Of a stretch of 64,000 nt of DNA, positions 1-9,611 are shown in pieces; position 1 is the first letter of the stretch; the number at the start of each line of letters is the position of its first letter. Source of the stretch: Mesorhizobium sp. GTDB lineage: Bacteria > Pseudomonadota > Alphaproteobacteria > Rhizobiales > Rhizobiaceae. The position numbers were made by a program, and so were the translations under genes. Under the pieces are notes generated by a model. The model did not search any database. It saw only the letters and a program-made list of their open reading frames with translations, and had not been told where the DNA came from. Location: contig SAPZ01000001.1 in the NCBI GenBank assembly GCA_004020875.1, positions 372,001 to 436,000 on the forward strand, in the 5' to 3' direction.

Positions 1-1
1 C

Positions 2-460
2 AACAACGCGCTGCTGGCGCTCGGCGTGATCGATAAGCCGATCACGATGCTCTACACCAACTTCGCCATCCAGCTCGGGCTGCTCTACGCCTTCCTGCCG
101 TTCATGGTGCTGCCGCTCTATTCGAGCCTGGAGAAGCTCGACTTCCGGCTGGTCGAAGCAGCCTATGACCTCTACGCGACGCGCCGGCAGGTGCTGTGGC
201 GGGTGATCATTCCGTTGTCCAAGCCCGGCATCATCGCCGGATGCCTGCTCGTCTTCATCCCGGCGCTCGGCGCCTATGTGACGCCGCTCATCCTTGGCGG
301 CGGCATCCACCTGATGATCGGCGACCTGATCGCGCAGCAGTTCGGATCGGGGCGCAACTGGCCGCTCGGCTGCGCGCAGGCGCTGATCCTGATGGCCGCT
401 GTGCTGGTTGCGCTTTACTTCTATGTCCGCAACACGTCGGGCAAGGTGCAGCATGGCTGA
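2..460 (+). CDS. Polyamine-type ABC transporter permease (PotB/PotH-like), 5' truncated by the window edge
   Basis: Inner-membrane permease subunit of a spermidine/putrescine-class ABC importer. The reading frame is open from base 2, so the N-terminus lies outside the window and 152 residues are visible. They contain hydrophobic membrane segments and the permease EAA loop (EAAYDLYATRRQ followed by IIPLSKPG), which contacts the ATPase. It overlaps the next permease gene by 8 bases, so the two are translationally coupled. The order permease, permease, binding protein is typical of polyamine systems; the ATPase gene presumably lies upstream of the window. The class is clear; the actual substrate is inferred only from family resemblance. 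Confidence 0.9.
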   Translation, partial: NNALLALGVIDKPITMLYTNFAIQLGLLYAFLPFMVLPLYSSLEKLDFRLVEAAYDLYATRRQVLWRVIIPLSKPGIIAGCLLVFIPALGAYVTPLILGGGIHLMIGDLIAQQFGSGRNWPLGCAQALILMAAVLVALYFYVRNTSGKVQHG

Positions 461-1265
461 GCCTCGCGTCATGGATATCAAGGACCAGCCGGGCTTCCGC
501 ACGATCGCTATCATCTGCCTGCTGGTGCTCTATGTGCCGGTGCTGATCCTGATGGTCTTCTCGCTCAACAGCGGTTCACTGGTCACGCATTGGGAAGGCG
601 TCACGCTCGGCTGGTACGGTACCGCGTTCCTTAACGAGGAATTCCATGCTGCTGCGCGCAACACGCTGATCATCTCGGTGACCGCGACGATCGTCTCGAC
701 GATCTGCGCGACGCTAGCGGCGATCGGCATGACCCGGGTAAAGCCGTGGCGCGGGCTCGCCGCGGCGTTCATGGTCATCAACCTGCCGCTGATGGTGCCG
801 GAGATCATCACGGCGGTCGCGACGCTCTCCTTCTTCGCGCTGATCGCCGGCGCGTTCGGGCTGAACTTCGGCATAGGCAATCTGATCCTCGCCCACACCG
901 TGTTCTGCATCCCCTTCGCCTACATGCCGATCAGGGCGCGGCTCGAAGACATGGACCTCACGCTCGAAAACGCCGCGGCCGATCTTTACGCCACGCCATG
1001 GAATGCCTTCAAGCGCATCACGCTGCCACTCCTGGTTCCCGGCATCATGTCGGGCGCGGCGTTGGCTTTCATCGTATCATTCGACGATTTCACCATCACG
1101 CAGCTCGTCGCCGGCCCCGGCCAGACGACGCTGCCGCTTTACATCTGGAACCAGATCCGGCGGCCGATGACACCGGAGATCAATGCCATCTCCACCATTT
1201 TGCTGCTGGTGTCGATCCTGTTCGTCTCGGTCTCGTTCCTGATTGCGCGCCGACGCGCCAAATGA
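453..1265 (+). CDS. Polyamine-type ABC transporter permease (PotC/PotI-like)
   Basis: Second inner-membrane permease of the polyamine-type importer, 270 residues. I start it at the ATG at 453 (MAEPRVMD), inside the end of the previous gene; the frame stays open further upstream, but that extension reads as arginine-rich shadow sequence. Several hydrophobic segments are visible (first at about residues 20-42). The EAA-type loop reads ENAAADLYATPW followed by ITLPLLVPG at about residues 170-195. It belongs with the truncated permease upstream and the binding protein 40 bases downstream. The PotC/PotI assignment rests on length, topology and gene order. Confidence 0.92.
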   Translation: MAEPRVMDIKDQPGFRTIAIICLLVLYVPVLILMVFSLNSGSLVTHWEGVTLGWYGTAFLNEEFHAAARNTLIISVTATIVSTICATLAAIGMTRVKPWRGLAAAFMVINLPLMVPEIITAVATLSFFALIAGAFGLNFGIGNLILAHTVFCIPFAYMPIRARLEDMDLTLENAAADLYATPWNAFKRITLPLLVPGIMSGAALAFIVSFDDFTITQLVAGPGQTTLPLYIWNQIRRPMTPEINAISTILLLVSILFVSVSFLIARRRAK

Positions 1266-1305
1266 GCTCCAACACACAACAATGGGAAGGCAAGGAGAAT
1301 ATAAA

Positions 1306-2334
1306 ATGTCTGCAAAACTGATGGCGGCCGTTTCCGCGGCCGTGCTTTTATGGGCAGTGCCGGCGCTCGCCGACGGCGAACTGCATATCTACAATTGGGG
1401 CGACTACACCAACCCCAAGCTGATCGACAAGTTCCAGAAGCAATACAACATCAAGGTGACGCTGGACGACTACGACTCCAACGAAACCATGCTGTCCAAG
1501 GTGCGCGCGGGCAATTCCGGCTACGACATCGTGGTGCCGTCCGACTACACCGTGAAGATCATGGTCGAAGAGGGCCTGCTCGAAAAGACCGAGCCGAACG
1601 CAATGCCGAACGGCAAGAACATCGATCCGCGCTTCGTCGACGTCTATTGGGACAAGGGCCGCCACTACACCGCGCCCTGGCAGTTCGGCACGACGACTTT
1701 CTCCGTCAACATGGACAAGTTCAAAGGCGACATCGATACGCTGGCAATCCTTTTCAACCCGCCGGATGCGTTGAAGGGGCAGATCAACATGCTCGACGAC
1801 GTCAATACCGTCATGCACGCGGCCGAGCGTTATGCTGGGGTGCCGCGCTGCGGCGCCGACAAGGCCAATCTGAAAAAGGTGAACGACATCCTCACGGCTG
1901 CCAAGCCTTCCTGGAAAACATTCAGCTATGACACCATCACCAAGATCACTTCCGGCGACGTGATCGTGACCGAACAGTGGAATGGCGCTGCCTATCGCTC
2001 GCGCCAGAAGATTCCGGCCATCAAATATGCCTATCCCAAGGAAGGCGTGGAGGGCTGGATGGACAACGTCGCGGTGCTGAAAGGCGCCAAAAATCTGGAG
2101 AACGCCAAGCTCTTCCAGGATTTCGTCATGGCGCCGGAAAACGCGGCGTTGATTTCGGAGTTCGCGGGCTACGACAACGGCATCGCCGGTAGCCACAAGT
2201 TCCTGCCGCCTGAATTTGCCAACTCACCGGAAATCAGCCCGCCGGCCGGCTCGCCGACGCCTGAATTCGTCCAGCCATGCCCGCCTGACGTGGTGGAGAT
2301 CTACAACAAGATCTGGACCAACCTGCGCAAATAA
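1306..2334 (+). CDS. Polyamine-type periplasmic substrate-binding protein (PotD/PotF-like)
   Basis: Periplasmic receptor of the importer encoded just upstream, 342 residues. The ATG at 1306 is chosen because AAGGAGA lies about 9 bases before it and the protein then begins with a clear signal peptide (about residues 1-22, ending VPALA). The mature start LHIYNWGDY is characteristic of the PotD/PotF family, as are the later segments INMLDDV and VTEQWNG. The last 30 or so residues are proline-rich before the ending IYNKIWTNLRK. The gene ends the transporter operon and is followed by a strong terminator hairpin. Ligand could be putrescine, spermidine or a related amine; the sequence alone does not decide. 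Confidence 0.92.
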   Translation: MSAKLMAAVSAAVLLWAVPALADGELHIYNWGDYTNPKLIDKFQKQYNIKVTLDDYDSNETMLSKVRAGNSGYDIVVPSDYTVKIMVEEGLLEKTEPNAMPNGKNIDPRFVDVYWDKGRHYTAPWQFGTTTFSVNMDKFKGDIDTLAILFNPPDALKGQINMLDDVNTVMHAAERYAGVPRCGADKANLKKVNDILTAAKPSWKTFSYDTITKITSGDVIVTEQWNGAAYRSRQKIPAIKYAYPKEGVEGWMDNVAVLKGAKNLENAKLFQDFVMAPENAALISEFAGYDNGIAGSHKFLPPEFANSPEISPPAGSPTPEFVQPCPPDVVEIYNKIWTNLRK

Positions 2335-2356
2335 TCCCGCGCAAACGCATGAAGGA

Positions 2357-2381
2357 GGGGAGGCTCCGGCCTCCCTTTCTT
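2357..2381 (+). terminator. Rho-independent terminator after the polyamine importer operon
   Basis: A GC-rich stem (GGGAGGC paired with GCCTCCC, tetraloop TCCG) is followed directly by TTTCTT. It lies 23 bases after the binding-protein stop codon and before the serine hydrolase genes. It should end the transporter transcript and separates it from the hydrolases. Confidence 0.8.
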
Positions 2382-2451
2382 ATGACTGCTTCTGGCATAC
2401 CGTCTGAGAGCCGCTCACGCACCTTGGGCGCCATCCATCGGGGAGGAAAAC

Positions 2452-3648
2452 TTGTCGTCCTATCGCAACTCCGATCCGCGGCCGCCGATCATGCAGGGCT
2501 CGCCGCCGAAGCTGGTCCCTCCGAAGCTCGATTGGGACCGCGGCCCTTGGAATCGCTGGGTCTTCCAGCACATCCGCGAGGTCCTGCCAACCGTCGAGGT
2601 CTGGCGCGGCAGCGGCCATCGCCATCGCCTGGAGCGGGTGGAGGTCGATCTCGACAATCTGCCGGTGGTCGACAGCAAGGGTGGCCCAACCACACTTGCC
2701 GGCCTGCTGGACGAAACCTATGCCGACGGCTTCCTGGTGCTGAAGGACGGCAAGGTCGCCTATGAGCGCTATTTCAACGGCATGGACGAGCGCTCGCTGC
2801 ATCTGTCGCAGTCGATGGCGAAGTCGGTGACCGGATCGGTGTTTGGCATCCTGGTCGGGCGCGGCCTGATCGACCCGGCCAAACTGGTGACCGACTATCT
2901 CCCGGAGCTCGGCGAGACTGCTTGGGCCGGCGCCACCGTGCAGCACGTGCTCGACATGACGACGGGCGTGCGTTTCTCGGAAGAATACACCGATCGCTAT
3001 TCCGAAATCGGCCAGGTCGATGTCGCCAGCGGCTGGAAACCGGTGCCGCCGGGCAGCGATCCCAATTTCCAGTGGCCGGCGCATATGTTCGAGCTGATCC
3101 TGCGGCTGAGGGACAAGGTGCGCCCGCATGGCGAGGCCTTCGAATACCGCTCGATCGAGACCGATGTGCTCGCCTTTATCATGGAGCGCGTGACCGGCAC
3201 GCGCTTGGCGCAGCTTGTCTCGGAAGAACTCTGGCAAAAGCTCGGCGCCGACGAGAGCGCCTGTTTCACGGTCGACAGTGCCGGCTATGCACTGGCCGAG
3301 GGCGGCTTCAACGCGACGTTGCGCGACTATGGCCGCTTCGGCCAGCTGATCCTCGACAATGGCGGCGGCGTGATCCCGGCCGAGTGGATCGAGGCCACGC
3401 GCGCCGGCAAGCACGGGCCAAATTTCAATCCGAGCCTGCCGGAGGGCAGCTATCATAACCAGTTCTGGATCGAGGATCCGCGCTCGCGCTCGCTGATGTG
3501 CCGCGGGGTGTTCGGGCAGTTGATCCATATCGATTGGGAAAACAGGATGGTCGTGGTGAAGCTTTCGACCTATCCGGATTTCACCAACAAAGCCTATTCG
3601 GTGGCGACGCTGAAGGCCGTGCATGCCATCGCCGCCGCATTGGCCTGA
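2452..3648 (+). CDS. Serine hydrolase of the beta-lactamase / penicillin-binding protein fold (copy 1)
   Basis: 398-residue hydrolase of the class C beta-lactamase-related superfamily. It starts at TTG (2452), supported by GGGAGG 6 bases upstream. The nucleophile motif SxxK is S121-M-A-K124, and a Tyr motif (YRS, Tyr about 232) fits the second catalytic element. No signal peptide is seen, so it is probably cytoplasmic, which argues against antibiotic resistance and for an amide or ester hydrolase such as the 6-aminohexanoate-dimer hydrolase (NylB) group. The neighbour 30 bases downstream is a paralogue with the same layout (both open with a W-R-x-P-F/N-R-W-type segment). Substrate unknown. 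Confidence 0.88.
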   Translation: MSSYRNSDPRPPIMQGSPPKLVPPKLDWDRGPWNRWVFQHIREVLPTVEVWRGSGHRHRLERVEVDLDNLPVVDSKGGPTTLAGLLDETYADGFLVLKDGKVAYERYFNGMDERSLHLSQSMAKSVTGSVFGILVGRGLIDPAKLVTDYLPELGETAWAGATVQHVLDMTTGVRFSEEYTDRYSEIGQVDVASGWKPVPPGSDPNFQWPAHMFELILRLRDKVRPHGEAFEYRSIETDVLAFIMERVTGTRLAQLVSEELWQKLGADESACFTVDSAGYALAEGGFNATLRDYGRFGQLILDNGGGVIPAEWIEATRAGKHGPNFNPSLPEGSYHNQFWIEDPRSRSLMCRGVFGQLIHIDWENRMVVVKLSTYPDFTNKAYSVATLKAVHAIAAALA

Positions 3649-3678
3649 ACACCCCAAAATAGCAACCGTGAGAGCATC

Positions 3679-4857
3679 ATGACCGGCAAAACCGCGTTCG
3701 AGACCCAATACGGCTTTGCTCGCAAGGATGTGCGGCTTGAGACCTGGCGGCTGGCGCCGTTCAACCGATGGTCGTTCCAGAATGTCGGCGAACTCGTGCC
3801 GAGCGCGCATGTCCCGGCGGCGCCCGGCGGCGAGGAGCAGGCGAAATCCCTGGAATCGCTGCTTGCGGAGAACATCTCGTTCGCTGGTGGCAGCGAACCC
3901 GTCGAGAGCTTCTTGAAGCGCTCCGATACGGACGGGCTCACGATCCTGAAAGGCGGCAAGCTGGTCGGCGACTGGTCGGCACCGCATATGCCGTTCGGCT
4001 CCCGCCACATCATCTTTTCGATCAGCAAGTCGGTGACGGCGATCCTCGCAGGCATATTGGAAGGCGAGGGGGTGTTCGACCCCAACGCGCCGGTGACGCG
4101 CTACATGCCTGAAGCCAAGGGCTCGGCCTATGGCGATGCGAGCGTGCGAAATGTGCTCGACATGACGGTGAGCCTCGATTTCGAGGAAGCTTATCTCGAT
4201 CCGGAAAGCGCGTTTGCCCGTTATCGCCGTTCGACCTTGTGGAATCCGGGTGGCGGGTCGGAGAGCCTCGCGACTTTCCTGCTGACGCTGCAGCGTCTTT
4301 CTGAGCCGCACGGACAGACCTATCGCTACCGCTCGCCCAATTCGGACATGCTGGGCATCCTGGTGGAGCGGGCATCGGGCAAGCGTGTCAGCCAGTTGCT
4401 CAGCGAAGAACTGTGGCTGCCGCTGGGCGCCGCGAGCGAAATGTCGGTGACAGTCGACATGGAAGGCACGGCGCGCACCGCCGGCGGCATGTCGATGACG
4501 CCGCGCGATCTCGCCCGTATCGGCGAGATGATGCGGCAGGGCGGCACGGCGAACGGCCGCCGCATCATCCCGGAAGCCTGGGTGCGCGACACGGTTTCCA
4601 CCGGCGGCAGCCATGAAGCCTGGCAGCGCGGCACGATGGCTTTCCTGTTCCCCAAAGGCCGCTACCGCAACAAATGGTATCAGACCGGCCATGACAGCGG
4701 CGCCTTTTGCGGCATCGGCATTCACGGCCAGTGGCTATACGTCAATCCGAAGACGGAAGTGGTCATCGCCAAAATGTCGTCGCAGCCGGAGCCGGTAGAC
4801 GACAAGCTGGATGAGGACATTGTGGCGTTCTTCGAGGCGTTGAGCCGGATGGTTTGA
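3679..4857 (+). CDS. Serine hydrolase of the beta-lactamase / penicillin-binding protein fold (copy 2)
   Basis: 392-residue paralogue of the gene just upstream, probably a tandem duplication that has diverged. The SxxK nucleophile is S114-I-S-K117 and the Tyr motif is YRSPN with Tyr about 217. Both copies share the opening pattern (WRLAPFNRWSFQNVGE here, WDRGPWNRWVFQHIRE in copy 1), the SKSV-type helix after the nucleophile and a conserved GG-x-N/S-x-T/M block before the C-terminus. The 30-base spacing suggests one transcript. No export signal is visible. Probably a cytoplasmic amide or ester hydrolase; a link to amine or oligoamide use is suggested only by the upstream polyamine importer. 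Confidence 0.87.
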   Translation: MTGKTAFETQYGFARKDVRLETWRLAPFNRWSFQNVGELVPSAHVPAAPGGEEQAKSLESLLAENISFAGGSEPVESFLKRSDTDGLTILKGGKLVGDWSAPHMPFGSRHIIFSISKSVTAILAGILEGEGVFDPNAPVTRYMPEAKGSAYGDASVRNVLDMTVSLDFEEAYLDPESAFARYRRSTLWNPGGGSESLATFLLTLQRLSEPHGQTYRYRSPNSDMLGILVERASGKRVSQLLSEELWLPLGAASEMSVTVDMEGTARTAGGMSMTPRDLARIGEMMRQGGTANGRRIIPEAWVRDTVSTGGSHEAWQRGTMAFLFPKGRYRNKWYQTGHDSGAFCGIGIHGQWLYVNPKTEVVIAKMSSQPEPVDDKLDEDIVAFFEALSRMV

Positions 4858-4978
4858 GTCGACCAGAGCTGGTCCAAGGGCTGTTTTTCTGTGGACCCTC
4901 GGCGCATGATGAAACCGTTGCGGTTGGCGTAGCAGCTCTCCCGGCCTATGGTCGCCCCTCTTTTCGACAGGGATCGGC

Positions 4979-7300
4979 ATGGCATCGGACATCAAGCGCA
5001 TCGCAGCAGTCATCGCGGCCGAGATCGGCGCGAGGCCGGAGCAGGCGGCGGCGGCGATCGGGCTGCTGGACGAAGGCGCGACGGTCCCGTTCGTGGCCCG
5101 CTATCGCAAGGAAGTCACCGGCGGGCTCGACGATACGCAGTTGCGCGATCTTTCCGAGCGGCTCGCCTATCTGCGCGAGCTCGACGCGCGGCGCGAGACG
5201 ATCATCAGTTCCATCCGCGAGCAGGGCAAGCTGACCGAGGAATTGGAAGCCAAGATAGCGGCGGCCGCCACAAAGGCGGAACTGGAAGACATCTATCTTC
5301 CCTACAAGCCGAAGCGCCGCACCAAGGCCGAGATCGCCAGGGAGCGTGGCCTCGGGCCGCTCGCCGAGGCGATCCTTGCCGATCGCTCGAAAGTACCGGC
5401 CGAGCTGGCGCTCGCCTATGTCACGGAAGAGGTGGCGGATGCCAAGGTGGCGCTCGAGGGCGCGCGCGACATCCTGTCGGAGCAGTTCGCCGAGAACGCC
5501 GATCTGGTCGGCAAGCTGCGCGCCTATATAAAGGAACGCGCCTTCCTGCGCGCAAAAGTCGTCGACGGAAAGCAGGAGGCCGGCGCGAAGTTCTCCGACT
5601 ATTTTGATCATGTCGAGCGCTGGGCGGGCGTGCCAAGCCACCGCGCTCTAGCCATGCTGCGCGGCCGCAACGAAGAGGTTCTGTCGCTCGACATCGAGGT
5701 CGATGCGGACGATCAATCGCCGGTGAAGCCGGTCGAGCGCATGATCGCCAATGCCTATGCGATCGGCGGCAGCCTGCCCGGTGACAAATGGCTGATGGAG
5801 GTCGCCGGCTGGACCTGGCGGATAAAACTGTCACTGCACATGACGCTCGATCTGATGCGCGATCTGCGCGAGCGCGCCGAGGAAGAGGCGATCCATGTCT
5901 TCGCCCGCAATCTGAAGGATCTGCTGCTTGCCGCTCCCGCCGGCTCGCGGCCGACGATGGGTCTCGATCCGGGTATTCGCACCGGCGTCAAGGTGGCGGT
6001 GGTGGACGGCACCGGCAAGCTGGTGGCGACAACGACAGTCTATCCCTTCCCGCCGAAGAACGACGTGCGCGGCACGCAGTCCGAACTCGCAGCGCTTATC
6101 CGCGAGCATAAGGTCGAGCTGATCTCGATCGGCAACGGCACCGGCAGCCGCGAGACCGAGAAGCTGGTGACCGACATGCTGTCGGACCTGCCAGCCGGCG
6201 CCGGGCCGAAGCCGCTCAAAGTTATCGTCAGCGAGGCTGGTGCCTCGGTCTATTCAGCTTCGGCCACGGCTGCTGCGGAGTTCCCAGGCCTGGATGTCTC
6301 GCTGCGCGGCGCGGTGTCGATCGCCCGACGCCTGCAGGATCCGTTGGCCGAGCTGGTCAAGATCGAGCCGAAGTCGATCGGCGTCGGCCAGTACCAGCAC
6401 GATGTCGACCAATACCGGCTCGGGCGCTCGCTGGAGGCGGTGGTGGAGGACGCGGTGAACGCCGTCGGCGTCGATCTCAACACGGCGTCGGCGCCGCTCT
6501 TGGCCCGTGTGTCGGGGCTCGGGCCGTCGCTCGCCGAGGCGATCGTCGCGCATCGCGACGCGGCCGGGCCGTTTGCCAGCCGCAAGGACCTGCTCAAGGT
6601 GTCGCGGCTCGGGCCGCGCGCGTTCGAGCAAAGCGCCGGCTTCCTGCGCATCCCGAACGGCTCGGAGCCGCTCGACGCGTCCTCGGTGCACCCGGAAGCC
6701 TACGGCGTGGCAAAGAAGATCGTTGCCGCCTGCGGCCGCGACGTGCGCGCATTGATGGGCGACAGCGCCGCGCTCAAGGCGCTGGATCCACGCGTATTCG
6801 TCGATGAGCGCTTCGGCCTGCCGACGGTGCGCGACATCATCGCCGAGCTGGAAAAGCCCGGACGCGATCCGCGCCCCGGCTTCAAGACTGCGACCTTCGC
6901 GGAAGGGGTGGACGACATCAAGGATTTGAAACCAGGCATGCTGCTCGAAGGCACCGTCACCAATGTCGCGGCCTTCGGCGCCTTCGTCGATATCGGCGTG
7001 CACCAGGACGGGCTGGTGCATGTCTCGCAACTCGCCGACCGCTTCATCAAGGACGCGCATGAGGTGGTGAAGGCCGGCGACGTGGTGAAAGTGCGTGTCG
7101 TCGATGTCGACATCAAGCGCAAGCGCATTGGATTATCGATGCGCAAGGACGGTGGCGAGGGCGGGGCGCCCCGTGGCGGCCAGCGTGACCACGGTGGCGG
7201 CAAGCCGGCGCCGCGATCTCAGGCGCCACAACGCCAGCCGGAGCGGCCTTCGCAGGGCGCGTTCGGGGCCGCGCTCGCGGAGGCGATGAAGCGCAAGTAG
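4979..7300 (+). CDS. tex: Tex-family RNA-binding transcriptional accessory protein
   Basis: 773-residue cytoplasmic nucleic-acid-binding protein. Domains in order: Tex N-terminal helical region (about 1-200, with PFVARYRKE), YqgF/RNase H-like domain (from about 326, [17 protein letters not shown]), helix-hairpin-helix region (about 500-560, [16 protein letters not shown]), and an S1 RNA-binding domain (about 650-722, [20 protein letters not shown]). A basic Gly/Pro/Gln-rich tail follows. Length and order match Tex throughout. Family members influence transcription and RNA stability. The stop codon abuts that of the convergent LysR gene with no gap. Confidence 0.96.
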   Translation: MASDIKRIAAVIAAEIGARPEQAAAAIGLLDEGATVPFVARYRKEVTGGLDDTQLRDLSERLAYLRELDARRETIISSIREQGKLTEELEAKIAAAATKAELEDIYLPYKPKRRTKAEIARERGLGPLAEAILADRSKVPAELALAYVTEEVADAKVALEGARDILSEQFAENADLVGKLRAYIKERAFLRAKVVDGKQEAGAKFSDYFDHVERWAGVPSHRALAMLRGRNEEVLSLDIEVDADDQSPVKPVERMIANAYAIGGSLPGDKWLMEVAGWTWRIKLSLHMTLDLMRDLRERAEEEAIHVFARNLKDLLLAAPAGSRPTMGLDPGIRTGVKVAVVDGTGKLVATTTVYPFPPKNDVRGTQSELAALIREHKVELISIGNGTGSRETEKLVTDMLSDLPAGAGPKPLKVIVSEAGASVYSASATAAAEFPGLDVSLRGAVSIARRLQDPLAELVKIEPKSIGVGQYQHDVDQYRLGRSLEAVVEDAVNAVGVDLNTASAPLLARVSGLGPSLAEAIVAHRDAAGPFASRKDLLKVSRLGPRAFEQSAGFLRIPNGSEPLDASSVHPEAYGVAKKIVAACGRDVRALMGDSAALKALDPRVFVDERFGLPTVRDIIAELEKPGRDPRPGFKTATFAEGVDDIKDLKPGMLLEGTVTNVAAFGAFVDIGVHQDGLVHVSQLADRFIKDAHEVVKAGDVVKVRVVDVDIKRKRIGLSMRKDGGEGGAPRGGQRDHGGGKPAPRSQAPQRQPERPSQGAFGAALAEAMKRK

Positions 7301-8212
7301 CTACCAGGCGAGGACAGCCGGCTCTTTGCCGATCTGGCCCAGCAGCCAGTCGCGAAAACTGGCGACCGGCGGGTGGCCGCGCTTGTCGTGCGGCACGATC
7401 AGATAATAGGCGCTGCGGCTCTGCATTGGTTCGCCGGGCGCCGGCACCAACTGGCCGCGCTGCAATTCGCCTGAGATCAGGATTTCCGGAAGCAGCGCGA
7501 CGCCAAGCCCGGCCATGCAAGCCTGGGCGACCGTGCCGAACTGCTCGAACTGCATCCCGGGCCCGGTCGGCGCCTCGAGCCCCTGATGCTCGAACCATTC
7601 GCTCCAGGCGCCGGGACGGGTCGCCATATGCAGCAGCGGCAGGCGGCTAATGTCGGCCGCTGTGGCGATCGCGCGAGCAGCGAGAAACTCGGGTGAAACC
7701 ACCGGCATCACGGTTTCGCGCGTCAAGAGTGTGCAGTCGGCGTCCGGCCAGTCGGGCATGCCGTGATGAATGGCGGCGTCGAGCCTCTCGCGGGCGAAGT
7801 CGAACCGGCCGATGCGGGTGGCGAAGTTGATGGTGATGTCAGGGTGGCGGGCGACGAAATCCGGGATCAGGGGCATCAGCCATCGCGTGCCGAAGGTCGG
7901 CAGGATGGCAAGATTGAGAACGCCGCTATGCCGATTGCTCATCAATCCGAGCGCAGCGTCGCGCAACTGACCAAGTGCGGACCGTACCGCTTCGGCGTAG
8001 GTCTCGCCGGCCGCCGACAGCCGGACATTGCGGCTGTCGCGCTCGAAAAGCCGGCGACCGAACTGCTCTTCTAGCATATTTATCTGCCGACTGACCGCGC
8101 CCTGGGTCAGGTCGAGCTCGCGAGCCGCTGCAGTGAAGGAGCCGAGCCGTGCCACGGCCTCGAAGGCGGCAAGCGCGGCGGTGCTGGGCAAGAGGCGGCG
8201 CTGAGCGTTCAT
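7301..8212 (-). CDS. LysR-family transcriptional regulator (GcvA-like), divergent from glutaryl-CoA dehydrogenase
   Basis: 303-residue LysR regulator. The N-terminal winged helix-turn-helix (about residues 8-66) contains FTAAARELDLTQGAVSRQI, followed by the linker helix and a substrate-sensing domain (IGRFDFARERLDAAIHHG). The subgroup resembles GcvA. It is transcribed away from the acyl-CoA dehydrogenase gene across a 103-base gap. LysR regulators commonly control their divergent neighbour, so it is the likely regulator of glutaryl-CoA dehydrogenase, as GcdR is in pseudomonads; this is inference. An inverted repeat (8242-8267) lies in the shared gap. Its stop codon touches the tex stop codon. 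Confidence 0.94.
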   Translation of the reverse strand: MNAQRRLLPSTAALAAFEAVARLGSFTAAARELDLTQGAVSRQINMLEEQFGRRLFERDSRNVRLSAAGETYAEAVRSALGQLRDAALGLMSNRHSGVLNLAILPTFGTRWLMPLIPDFVARHPDITINFATRIGRFDFARERLDAAIHHGMPDWPDADCTLLTRETVMPVVSPEFLAARAIATAADISRLPLLHMATRPGAWSEWFEHQGLEAPTGPGMQFEQFGTVAQACMAGLGVALLPEILISGELQRGQLVPAPGEPMQSRSAYYLIVPHDKRGHPPVASFRDWLLGQIGKEPAVLAW

Positions 8213-8241
8213 GATCCATTACTAACGCTCATTGATCCGCG

Positions 8242-8267
8242 ATGCAATTTCGTTTGATTTTTTGCAT
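8242..8267. promoter_or_regulatory. Inverted repeat in the lysR/gcdH divergent gap, candidate operator
   Basis: ATGCAA (8242-8247) and TTGCAT (8262-8267) form a perfect inverted repeat separated by 14 AT-rich bases in the 103-base gap between the divergent genes. It is wider than the classical T-N11-A LysR box, so assignment to the LysR protein is tentative. Confidence 0.35.
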
Positions 8268-8315
8268 GTGGAGGCCGATAAGCCGGGCACCTCAAAAATT
8301 GCCGGGAGAGCAGGC

Positions 8316-9506
8316 ATGGCCGCCGAGAAGAATGCCTTTGTGTGGAACGATCCTTTCCTGATCGAGGACCAACTGTCCGAGGATGAGCGCATGGTGCGCG
8401 ACGGCGCAGCCGCCTTCGCGGCCGACAAGCTGGCGCCGCGGATCGAGGAGGCTTACGCCGACGAGAAGACCGACCCCTCGATCTTCCGCGAGATGGGCGA
8501 GGCGGGCCTGCTCGGCATCACCATTCCGGAGGAATATGGCGGTCTTGGCGCCGGATACGTGACCTACGGCCTGGTGGCGCGCGAGGTCGAGCGCATCGAT
8601 TCCGGCTACCGCTCGATGATGAGCGTGCAGTCCTCGCTTGTGATGTATCCGATCCATGCCTATGGCTCGGAAGCGCAGCGCAAGAAATACCTGCCGAAGC
8701 TGGCGTCGGGGGAATGGATCGGCTGCTTCGGTCTGACCGAGCCGGATGCCGGCTCCGATCCGGGCGGCATGAAGACGCGCGCCGAAAAGACGGCGAACGG
8801 CTACAAGCTCTCCGGCTCCAAGATGTGGATTTCCAACGCGCCGATCGCCGACGTGTTCGTCGTTTGGGCGAAGTCGGACGCGCATGACAACCAGACTCGC
8901 GGCTTCATTCTGGAAAAGGGCATGAAGGGGCTTTCGGCGCCGAAGATCGGCGGCAAGCTCAGCCTCCGCGCCTCGATCACCGGCGAAGTGGTCATGGAAG
9001 GCGTCGAGGTCGGCGAAGAGGCGCTGCTGCCCAACGCCAGGGGCCTCGGCGGTCCGTTCGGCTGCCTGAACCGGGCGCGCTATGGCATTTCCTGGGGCGC
9101 TATGGGCGCCGCCGAGGATTGCTGGCACCGGGCGCGGCAATACGGCCTCGATCGCAAGCAGTTCGGCAAGCCGCTCGCCGGCACGCAGCTCTTCCAGAAG
9201 AAGCTCGCCGACATGCAGACGGAGATCGCGCTCGGCCTGCTGGGCTCATTGCGCGTCGGCCGGCTGATGGACGAAGGCAAGATGGCGCCGGAGATGATCT
9301 CGATCGTCAAGCGCAACAATTGCGGCAAGGCGCTCGACATCGCCCGCCAGGCCCGCGACATGCATGGCGGCAACGGCATCCAGATCGGCTACCACGTCAT
9401 GCGCCATGCGCAGAACCTGGAGACGGTGAACACCTATGAAGGCACGCATGACGTGCATGCGCTGATCCTCGGAAGGGCGCAGACCAGCATCCAGGCGTTT
9501 TTCTGA
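8316..9506 (+). CDS. gcdH: Glutaryl-CoA dehydrogenase
   Basis: 396-residue FAD enzyme of the acyl-CoA dehydrogenase family, converting glutaryl-CoA to crotonyl-CoA plus CO2 in lysine and tryptophan breakdown. Start at ATG 8316, with GGGAGAG five bases upstream; an in-frame ATG at 8232 would add 28 unrelated residues. Family-typical blocks include [38 protein letters not shown] and DMHGGNGI. The C-terminal [15 protein letters not shown], with its Glu near residue 375 as catalytic base, is characteristic of glutaryl-CoA dehydrogenases. Probably controlled by the divergent LysR gene. An AmaB-like lysine-pathway aldehyde dehydrogenase lies 13 kb away. Confidence 0.93.
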   Translation: MAAEKNAFVWNDPFLIEDQLSEDERMVRDGAAAFAADKLAPRIEEAYADEKTDPSIFREMGEAGLLGITIPEEYGGLGAGYVTYGLVAREVERIDSGYRSMMSVQSSLVMYPIHAYGSEAQRKKYLPKLASGEWIGCFGLTEPDAGSDPGGMKTRAEKTANGYKLSGSKMWISNAPIADVFVVWAKSDAHDNQTRGFILEKGMKGLSAPKIGGKLSLRASITGEVVMEGVEVGEEALLPNARGLGGPFGCLNRARYGISWGAMGAAEDCWHRARQYGLDRKQFGKPLAGTQLFQKKLADMQTEIALGLLGSLRVGRLMDEGKMAPEMISIVKRNNCGKALDIARQARDMHGGNGIQIGYHVMRHAQNLETVNTYEGTHDVHALILGRAQTSIQAFF

Positions 9507-9576
9507 GCCGGCACGCTGCTTAAATTAGGTGCAGCGCAACATCTCTGCTTGGAGAATGGCCAGCATTTATGTCAGG

Positions 9577-9600
9577 GTTCGGCGGATTGAAACGCCGAAC
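9577..9600 (+). promoter_or_regulatory. Hairpin just upstream of the transglutaminase-DUF2126 start codon
   Basis: A perfect 8-base-pair stem (GTTCGGCG with CGCCGAAC, 8-base loop) ends 11 bases before the ATG at 9612. If transcribed, it sits directly before the ribosome-binding region (CCGGGGCAC). It could affect translation or mRNA stability, or be the end of gcdH transcription; no T-run follows, so a terminator is less likely. Confidence 0.4.
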
Positions 9601-9611
9601 TCCGGGGCACC

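Noticed and set aside
2380..4725. Very long open frame (781 codons) on the minus strand opposite the two serine hydrolases
   Set aside because: It is the antisense shadow of two convincing genes in GC-rich DNA; its sequence is rich in Arg, His and Ala with no recognisable domain and no ribosome site.
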